From an uncultured Gemmiger sp. (lineage in GTDB: Bacteria > Bacillota > Clostridia > Oscillospirales > Ruminococcaceae): 64,000 bases of DNA. Made by a program: the position numbers and the translations under genes. The number at the start of each line of letters is the position of its first letter. Positions within the stretch are counted from its first letter, which is position 1. The DNA is taken from NCBI GenBank assembly GCA_934502625.1, contig CAKSUQ010000002.1, positions 1-64,000 of the forward strand. The letters are read 5' to 3'. The notes under the pieces were generated by a model. It made no database searches. It was given only the letters and a program-made list of their open reading frames with translations, and was not told where the DNA came from. Of the stretch, positions 59,371-64,000 are shown one piece after another.

Positions 59371-59383
59371 TCTGTGGTATAAT
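59371..59383 (+). promoter_or_regulatory. Extended -10 promoter of the cyclophilin gene
   Basis: TCTGTGGTATAAT contains TGGTATAAT; the -35 region is weak (TGTTCA at 17 bases). Confidence 0.65.
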
Positions 59384-59418
59384 ACATTTGATTAGGATTT
59401 TTTTACGGAGGTTTCCTC

Positions 59419-60192
59419 ATGAAGCGAGCCATCTGCCTGCTGCCGGTGCTTGCGCTGGCACTTCTGTGCGCCTGCGGCAGCCAAAATAAAAAGACCCCGC
59501 CCACCCGGCCGGACGCCCTCACCAGCAGTGAGCGGCAGTTTACCGCACCGCAGGACGGCGATACGATCGCCGTGTTCGACACCTCCTTGGGTGAGGTGCG
59601 CGCCGTGCTGTACCCGGACGCCGCGCCGATGGCCGTCTACAACTTTGTGGGACTGGCGCGCAGCGGATATTACGATAACACGACGATCTGGCGCAGCGAG
59701 TACGGCTTTGCCGTGCAGGGCGGCGACGCCACCGGCACCGGCACGGGCAGCTCTACGATCTGGAGCAACAACCCCTACCCGTTGGAGGCCAGTGCCGACC
59801 TGAAGCACTACGCCGGGGCGCTCTGCGCGGCGTTTGCGACGGGCGGCGACGTCACCGGCGGCAACAGCCAGTTCTACTTTGTCACCGCGCTGCCGGACAG
59901 CGTCAGCAGCGGCGACCAGCAGGCCGAGCTGACCGCCAACGGCTACACCGACGCGCAGGTCGCGGCCTACGCCGCTGTAGGCGGTTTGCCGTACCTCGAC
60001 AACACCGACACCGTCTTCGGGCAGGTGTACGAGGGGATGGACGTCGTGGACGCGATGGCCTGCGTCGAGACCACAAAGGACGACGACGGCAACGACACCT
60101 ACCGTCCGGTGGAGGACGCGGCCATCACGATCAACAGCGTGACGATCACGACCTATACAAGCGCCAACAACGGGCTCGAATCCGTCGGCTGA
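59419..60192 (+). CDS. Cyclophilin-type peptidyl-prolyl isomerase lipoprotein
   Basis: A 257-residue secreted PPIase. The signal peptide ends ALLCAC (lipidated Cys 19 or nearby), followed by a short linker and the cyclophilin domain: VFDTSLGEVRAVLYPDAAPM, YNFVGLARSGYYDNTTIWR (with the catalytic-type arginine), FAVQGGDATGTGTG, GGNSQFYFV and VFGQVYEGMDVVDAM. It should help fold exported proteins at the outer face of the membrane. A strong terminator follows, shared with the convergent uppS. Confidence 0.93.
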   Translation: MKRAICLLPVLALALLCACGSQNKKTPPTRPDALTSSERQFTAPQDGDTIAVFDTSLGEVRAVLYPDAAPMAVYNFVGLARSGYYDNTTIWRSEYGFAVQGGDATGTGTGSSTIWSNNPYPLEASADLKHYAGALCAAFATGGDVTGGNSQFYFVTALPDSVSSGDQQAELTANGYTDAQVAAYAAVGGLPYLDNTDTVFGQVYEGMDVVDAMACVETTKDDDGNDTYRPVEDAAITINSVTITTYTSANNGLESVG

Positions 60193-60211
60193 TACCCCTA
60201 GTATATGCAGC

Positions 60212-60263
60212 AACCGCCCCCGCAGCACCTTGGCAATTTTGCCAAAGTTCGCGGGGGCGGTTT
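60212..60263. terminator. Terminator between the cyclophilin gene and uppS
   Basis: ACCGCCCCCGC and GCGGGGGCGGT flank an inner TTGGC/GCCAA stem, with TTTG after it on the + strand. Confidence 0.85.
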
Positions 60264-60284
60264 GTGTAGTTTGCGGGTTTTCAA

Positions 60285-61010
60285 TTACTTCTTCGTGTTC
60301 CCGCCCATGCGGCGGTCGCGGCGGGCGTACTCGGCCAAGGCTTCGTCGAAGCACTCCTTCGTGAAGTCGGGGAAAAGCGTCTTCGTGAAGTAGAATTCGG
60401 CGTAGGCGCACTGCCACAACAGGAAGTTGGACAGTCGCTCCTCGCCGCTGGTGCGGATCATCAAATCGACCGGGGGCAGGTCGCGGTAGAGGTGCTTCTC
60501 GATGACCTTCTCGTCGACGGCGTCGGGTTCCAGCGTGCCGGCCTTGACCTCGGCGGCGATGGCACGGGTCGCGTCGACCAGTTCGGCGTGGCTGCCGTAG
60601 TTCAAGCAGAAGTTCACGATGCCCTTGTCGTTGTCCTTCGTCAAATCCATCATGTAGTCCATAGCGTCCAGCACGCGCTGCTGCAGCCCCTCGCGGCGGC
60701 CGCTGAACAGCACCTTGCAGCCGCGCTCGTTCATCTCGTCGGCGATGGTGCGGAAGTTGTTGGCGAACAAGTCCATCAGATAGCCGACTTCCTTGGCGTC
60801 GCGGCTGAAATTCTCGGTCGAGAAGACGTAGAGCGACAGCACATAGACACCGCGGTCGCCGACGGCGTAGCGGGTGATCTCGCGCAGGCGGTCAAACCCG
60901 GCCTTGTGGCCGAGGCTGACCGGCATCATGCGCTGTTTTGCCCAGCGGCGGTTGCCGTCGACGATGATCGCCACATGGGTGGGGAAGCGAGGTTCAGCTG
61001 CATTCGACAT
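60285..61010 (-). CDS. uppS: Isoprenyl transferase (undecaprenyl diphosphate synthase)
   Basis: Makes the C55 lipid carrier for peptidoglycan and surface polymers by cis-prenyl condensation. The 241-residue protein has VDGNRRWAKQ (catalytic Asp18), SLYVFSTENFSR near 80, and RTSGEERLSNFLLWQCAYAE then FYFTKTLFPDF at the C-terminal half, all intact. It follows ruvX by 13 bases on the same strand. Its product is needed by the glycopolymer operon and by the GT2/DUF2142 enzymes in this window. Confidence 0.96.
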   Translation of the reverse strand: MSNAAEPRFPTHVAIIVDGNRRWAKQRMMPVSLGHKAGFDRLREITRYAVGDRGVYVLSLYVFSTENFSRDAKEVGYLMDLFANNFRTIADEMNERGCKVLFSGRREGLQQRVLDAMDYMMDLTKDNDKGIVNFCLNYGSHAELVDATRAIAAEVKAGTLEPDAVDEKVIEKHLYRDLPPVDLMIRTSGEERLSNFLLWQCAYAEFYFTKTLFPDFTKECFDEALAEYARRDRRMGGNTKK

Positions 61011-61023
61011 AGTGATTCTCCTT

Positions 61024-61482
61024 TTATTGTTCGGGGCGCACGAGCTCCGGCGGTTCCTCGCCGGGGTGATGGGCGCGCCAGTTCAGAAAGCTCTCCAAAA
61101 TGACAGCGGCAGACACAGAATCCAGCCGCTCCTTGCGCTTGGCACCGAAGGTGTCGTTGTCGGCCAAAATCGCGGCGGCCGAGACGGTGGTGCGGCGCTC
61201 GTCCCACAGTACGACAGGCAAACCGGCGGTGTTGGCAAGGCGCTGGGCAAAGCGGCGGCTCTTGTTGGCGCGGCTGCCCTCGGTGCCGTCCATGTTTTTC
61301 GGCAGGCCGCAGACGAGTCCCTCCGCCCCACGGGCGGTGAGCACCTCTGTCACAGCGGCAGCAACCTTGTTCATGCTTTTTTCTTCGATCTGCGGCGTGA
61401 TAGGGGAGGTGATGGTCTCCCCGGCATCACACCCGGCAAGCCCGGTGCGGGAATCGCCATAGTCAACAGCAAGCCATTTCAT
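61024..61482 (-). CDS. ruvX: RuvX/YqgF RNase H-fold nuclease
   Basis: A 152-residue RNase H-fold protein, proposed Holliday-junction resolvase and pre-16S rRNA nuclease. LAVDYGDSRTGLAGCD (Asp7 first metal ligand), GLVCGLPKNMDGTEG, LWDERRTTVSA (second ligand) and the final acidic D in RLDSVSAAVILE are present. ATG 61482 follows AAAGGAG; GTG 61488 is too close to it. It leads a unit with uppS and has a TGCTATAAT promoter upstream. Confidence 0.94.
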   Translation of the reverse strand: MKWLAVDYGDSRTGLAGCDAGETITSPITPQIEEKSMNKVAAAVTEVLTARGAEGLVCGLPKNMDGTEGSRANKSRRFAQRLANTAGLPVVLWDERRTTVSAAAILADNDTFGAKRKERLDSVSAAVILESFLNWRAHHPGEEPPELVRPEQ

Positions 61483-61517
61483 CGGCACGGCTCCTTTACG
61501 TTTTGGTATACACAGGT

Positions 61518-61526
61518 ATTATAGCA
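61518..61526 (-). promoter_or_regulatory. Extended -10 promoter of ruvX-uppS
   Basis: TGCTATAAT on the minus strand about 35 bases before ruvX. Its upstream side overlaps the bioY terminator T run. Confidence 0.65.
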
Positions 61527-61528
61527 TA

Positions 61529-61556
61529 AAAAAACCGCCCTGACCAGCAGGGCGGG
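61529..61556 (-). terminator. Terminator of birA-bioY
   Basis: CCGCCCTG / CAGGGCGG stem followed by seven T on the minus strand. Confidence 0.88.
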
Positions 61557-61572
61557 AGATTTTGTTTTTGCC

Positions 61573-61606
61573 TTTTTTCCCCCCCCCAAGTGGGGGGGGG
61601 AAAAAA
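61573..61606. repeat. Homopolymer hairpin T6C9-AAGT-G9A6
   Basis: Six T, nine C, AAGT, nine G and six A form a perfect 15-bp inverted repeat, just after the bioY stop codon on the minus strand. It may serve as a first terminator (the minus strand gives a stem then A-rich sequence), and its runs are prone to length change. Confidence 0.85.
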
Positions 61607-61617
61607 GTCTTTTGGAT

Positions 61618-62163
61618 TTACGCCAAGCTGCCTTTCAGACGCTTATCCAGCTGGATGGTCAGCACAGCAGCGAGGGCGATCTTGATGGCGTCACCGGGCA
61701 GGTAGGGCAGGACGCACCAGCCGAGGGCGCTCACGAGGTCAGCGCCGGTCAGGATCATGAACCAGATCGTGCCCAGCACATAGCAGGCGGCGCAGCCCAC
61801 GACCATTGCGACGCAGAGCGCCCAGAACTTGCGCCCCAGCACCTTGGACAGCAGCGCGGTGATCAGCGCGGCCAGAATGTAGCCGATGGCATAGCCACCG
61901 GTCTTGCCGAAGATGGCCGAAGGGCCGCCTTGGAAGTTTGCCAGCACCGGTACGCCAATGGCCGCCAGCGCGATAAAGACGACCTGACTTGCTGTGCCCC
62001 AGACAGGCCCCAGCATCGTGCCCGCCATGTAGACGGCGAACAGTGCCAGATTGATGGGCACACCCCACGGCATCGGGACAGCGATCTGGCTGCAGACGGC
62101 GACCAGCGCGGTGAACATGGCGCACAGCACCATGTGGCGGACATTGCTAGAAGATTTTGTCAT
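61618..62163 (-). CDS. bioY: Biotin ECF transporter S component BioY
   Basis: The biotin-binding membrane subunit of an energy-coupling-factor importer. The 181-residue protein has six membrane segments, with SQIAVPMPWGVPINLALFAV and the conserved FQGGPSAIFGKTGGYAIGY loop that contacts biotin, and LPYLPGDAIKIALAA near the end. It lies 21 bases after birA in the same operon under a BirA operator. The generic ECF ATPases and T subunit are encoded elsewhere. Confidence 0.95.
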   Translation of the reverse strand: MTKSSSNVRHMVLCAMFTALVAVCSQIAVPMPWGVPINLALFAVYMAGTMLGPVWGTASQVVFIALAAIGVPVLANFQGGPSAIFGKTGGYAIGYILAALITALLSKVLGRKFWALCVAMVVGCAACYVLGTIWFMILTGADLVSALGWCVLPYLPGDAIKIALAAVLTIQLDKRLKGSLA

Positions 62164-62184
62164 TGTGAGATACCCCTCTTTAAT

Positions 62185-63165
62185 TTATAATAGACGCACG
62201 CCTGCTTCGCCGCTTGTTACGGCGGCAGGGCGGCTTTCGCCGTCATAGCGCACGATCATTCTGCATTCGTCGTCAATGCCCAGCGCCAGCGCCGCACGGG
62301 GCGCACCACTGCGGGGCGTCACCAGCACGCGGCGTCCCACCAGCGCCTGACGGCGGCGGTAGTCGTCGAGATAGCCGCTGCGGCTCCCGGCGCGGTACAT
62401 CGGCCAGAACTCGTTCAAAAACGCGGCTGCCAGCGCGGCGCGCGCACCGGGGGCAGGGGAGCCTTCGTACAACGCCCCGGCTACCTCGCGCAGCTCCTCC
62501 GGCCAGCCATCCGCCGGGGCAATGACGTTGAAGCCCAGCCCCAGCACGGCGTAGTCCAGCATGCCGGACTCCAAGTCCAGCGCGGCTTCGGTCAGGATGC
62601 CGCAGACCTTCTTGCCGTCCTTCCAGAGGTCGTTGACCCATTTGATGCGAATCTCTGCGCCGCAGAGCTTCTCGGCGGCGCGGGCGGCGGCCACGGCGGC
62701 CATCGCGGTCAGGCCGGCGGCTTGCCGGGCGCTGATCTCCGGCCGCAGCAGCACGCTCAGGTACAGCCCGCCGGGCGGCGAGTAAAAGCTGTGCCCGCCC
62801 CGACCGCGCCCTGCCGACTGCGCCTGTGCGATGAGCACAAGCCCCTCCGGCGCACCGGCGTCGGCGCGCGTCCGCAGGGCGGCGTTCGTGCCGGGCAGCC
62901 GGTCGACGACCTCGATCTGCAATGCCTGCAATGGCGCAGCGTCCAGCAGGGCGGCCACCGCCGCCGTGTTCAGCACATCGACATTGCGGGACAGCGTGTA
63001 GCCACGGTTCGTCACGGCCTCGATGGGAATGCCGTCGCTGCGCAGCGCGGCCACGGCCTTCCAGACGGCGGTGCGGCTGACGCCCAGCTGGGCGGCCAGC
63101 TCCTGCCCGGAGATGTACCGCCCGCGCGCTGCGTCCAGCGCCGCAAGCACCTGCTGCTTGACCAT
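62185..63165 (-). CDS. birA: Bifunctional biotin ligase/repressor BirA
   Basis: Attaches biotin to carboxylase subunits and, when holding biotinyl-AMP, represses biotin genes. The 326-residue protein has an N-terminal winged HTH (ISGQELAAQLGVSRTAVWKA at 18-37, then NRGYTL), the ligase domain with AGRGRGGHSFYSPPGGLYLS (biotin/ATP loop), IKWVNDLW with the biotin-contact lysine, and a small C-terminal SH3-like domain. The HTH makes it the regulating type. ATG 63165 was chosen because a longer frame would read through its own operator and a terminator. Confidence 0.95.
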   Translation of the reverse strand: MVKQQVLAALDAARGRYISGQELAAQLGVSRTAVWKAVAALRSDGIPIEAVTNRGYTLSRNVDVLNTAAVAALLDAAPLQALQIEVVDRLPGTNAALRTRADAGAPEGLVLIAQAQSAGRGRGGHSFYSPPGGLYLSVLLRPEISARQAAGLTAMAAVAAARAAEKLCGAEIRIKWVNDLWKDGKKVCGILTEAALDLESGMLDYAVLGLGFNVIAPADGWPEELREVAGALYEGSPAPGARAALAAAFLNEFWPMYRAGSRSGYLDDYRRRQALVGRRVLVTPRSGAPRAALALGIDDECRMIVRYDGESRPAAVTSGEAGVRLL

Positions 63166-63198
63166 ATCCACACCCCCCTGTAAGCCCGACTGTAGGTC

Positions 63199-63228
63199 AG
63201 TATACCGCGCCGCAGGCCGGAATGTCAA
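63199..63228 (-). promoter_or_regulatory. Promoter of birA-bioY
   Basis: TTGACA, an 18-base spacer and TATACT on the minus strand. The -35 box is part of the right half of the BirA operator. Confidence 0.82.
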
Positions 63229-63254
63229 CGTCTTAGCGGCGTCAAGGTTGACAA
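63222..63254. promoter_or_regulatory. BirA operator
   Basis: On the minus strand TTGTCAACC, a 15-base spacer and CGTTGACAT form the BirA-type inverted repeat (consensus TTGTAAACC-N14 to N16-GGTTTACAA), with 7 of 9 bases paired across the halves. It overlaps the -35 box, so bound BirA should block transcription. Confidence 0.78.
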
Positions 63255-63291
63255 TCGGGGCAAAAAATATCCCTCCGGCAGGTGGGAACGG

Positions 63292-63329
63292 CAAAAGCCC
63301 CGCAGACGTAATGCCTGCGGGGCTTTTGC
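63292..63329. terminator. Terminator after the sugar kinase
   Basis: AAAAGCCCCGCAG / CTGCGGGGCTTTTG around ACGTAATGC; T runs on both strands. It isolates the kinase gene from the birA promoter region. Confidence 0.9.
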
Positions 63330-63362
63330 TATGATGCAAACAGATTTCTGGGTAAAGTTAAA

Positions 63363-64000
63363 TTAGCGCTGGATACGGCCGGAACCGTCGCCGCCAGCCA
63401 GCTTCTCGACCTCAGCGACGGTGACCATGTTGTAGTCGCCCTCGATGGAGTGCTTCAGAGCGGAAGCAGCAACCGCGAACTCAACAGCGTCCTGCGTGCT
63501 CTTGCCGTTCAGCAGGGCGTAGATCAGGCCGCCGCCGAAGGAGTCGCCGCCGCCAACGCGGTCGATGATGCGCAGCTCGTACTTCTTGGAGAAGCAGTAC
63601 TCGTTGGAAGCGACATCGTACAGCATGGCGCTCCAGCCGTTGTCGGAAGCGGAATGGCTCTCACGCAGGGTGATGGCAACCTTCTCGAAGCCGAACTTGT
63701 CAGCCAGCTGCTTGGCAACGCTCTTGTAGCCCTCGCGGTTGATCTCGCCGGCGTAGATGTCGGTAGCCTCAGCCTCGATGCCGAAGACGTCCTTCGCATC
63801 CTCCTCGTTGGAGATGCAGACATCGACATACTGGCACAGGTCGGTCATGGCAGCGCGGGCCTGCTCGCGGGTCCACAGCTTGCCACGGTAGTTCAGGTCG
63901 CAGCTGATCTTGACGCCGTGTGCCTTCGCAGCCTTGCAGGCCTCGCGGCAGATGTCGACGACATTCTCGCCCAGAGCCGGGGTGATGCCGGTGAAGTGGA
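63363..64000 (-). CDS. kdgK: PfkB-family sugar kinase, KdgK-like (5' end off the right edge)
   Basis: A ribokinase-family enzyme, most like 2-keto-3-deoxygluconate kinase. About 212 codons are visible; the N-terminal third is beyond the window. Visible from the edge: HFTGITPALGENV, then KISCDLNYRGKLW (the D-x-N-x-R sugar-site motif of KDG kinases), CISNEEDAKDVFG, and the PfkB signature 2 DRVGGGDSFGGGLIYAL with the catalytic Asp. The C-terminus ends GGDGSGRIQR after a short linker. It is isolated from birA by a strong terminator. A role in uronate or hexuronate breakdown is expected from the family. Confidence 0.9.
   Translation of the reverse strand, partial: HFTGITPALGENVVDICREACKAAKAHGVKISCDLNYRGKLWTREQARAAMTDLCQYVDVCISNEEDAKDVFGIEAEATDIYAGEINREGYKSVAKQLADKFGFEKVAITLRESHSASDNGWSAMLYDVASNEYCFSKKYELRIIDRVGGGDSFGGGLIYALLNGKSTQDAVEFAVAASALKHSIEGDYNMVTVAEVEKLAGGDGSGRIQR

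Overview
The window reads as a high-GC Clostridia chromosome of the Oscillospiraceae/Ruminococcaceae type, close to Gemmiger, Subdoligranulum or Faecalibacterium. This placement is inferred from gene content (CD1247-type zinc ribbon protein, DUF1292, DUF3783, XpaC/TelA, paired TIGR03915/TIGR03916 DNA-repair proteins, queT with a leader RNA, a T-box before thrS), from GGAGG ribosome sites and TGnTATAAT promoters, and from an unusual load of intergenic palindromes. No rRNA, tRNA, prophage or intact insertion sequence was recognised.

Layout. Bases 1-2.7 kb hold efp, a zinc-ribbon protein and a membrane protein. Bases 2.8-13.7 kb are one long minus-strand surface-glycopolymer operon: a Wzm/Wzt-type ABC exporter, a GT52-like transferase, a CMP-ulosonate synthetase, a DRE-TIM aldolase fused to a second domain, a KdsC-like phosphatase, a DUF2142 membrane protein, GT4 and GT2 glycosyltransferases and DUF2304. 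Together they suggest synthesis, activation, transfer and export of a polymer carrying a Kdo-like acid. Bases 14-16.6 kb are a polar amino-acid ABC importer. Bases 16.8-32 kb carry an acyltransferase, T-box-controlled thrS, a divergent AraC/MFS pair, rsuA, ybaK, aroF, a TPM-LemA-TelA-XpaC membrane-stress operon and a mismatch glycosylase. Bases 32.3-36.4 kb are a reduced mreC-PBP2-minD-mgsA cluster, followed by apbE and secA.

The most unusual region is 43.2-47.4 kb: a compact, AT-richer type II-C CRISPR locus between queT and degV. It has a full-length GeoCas9-like Cas9 with all catalytic residues, a tracrRNA with its own promoter and terminator, and an array of four 30-bp spacers whose repeats each end in an extended -10 promoter. 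There is no cas1. The only trace of the adaptation module is the C-terminal third to half of cas2, joined directly to the cas9 stop codon. The locus therefore looks able to interfere but unable to acquire spacers.

Bases 47.4-64 kb hold degV, trmL, a pyridoxal kinase, serA/serC, a BlaI-type regulator, the TIGR03915/03916 pair next to a LexA-like self-cleaving repressor with a divergent small membrane protein, cutC, a cysteine-less peroxiredoxin-like protein, a 6S-like RNA, a cyclophilin lipoprotein, uppS, ruvX, and a biotin regulon (birA-bioY) with a clear BirA operator. A pfkB-family sugar kinase runs off the right edge.

Across the window at least thirteen intergenic spaces carry modular GTAGGG...CCCTAC palindromes. 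Their stems differ between copies but keep their base pairing.
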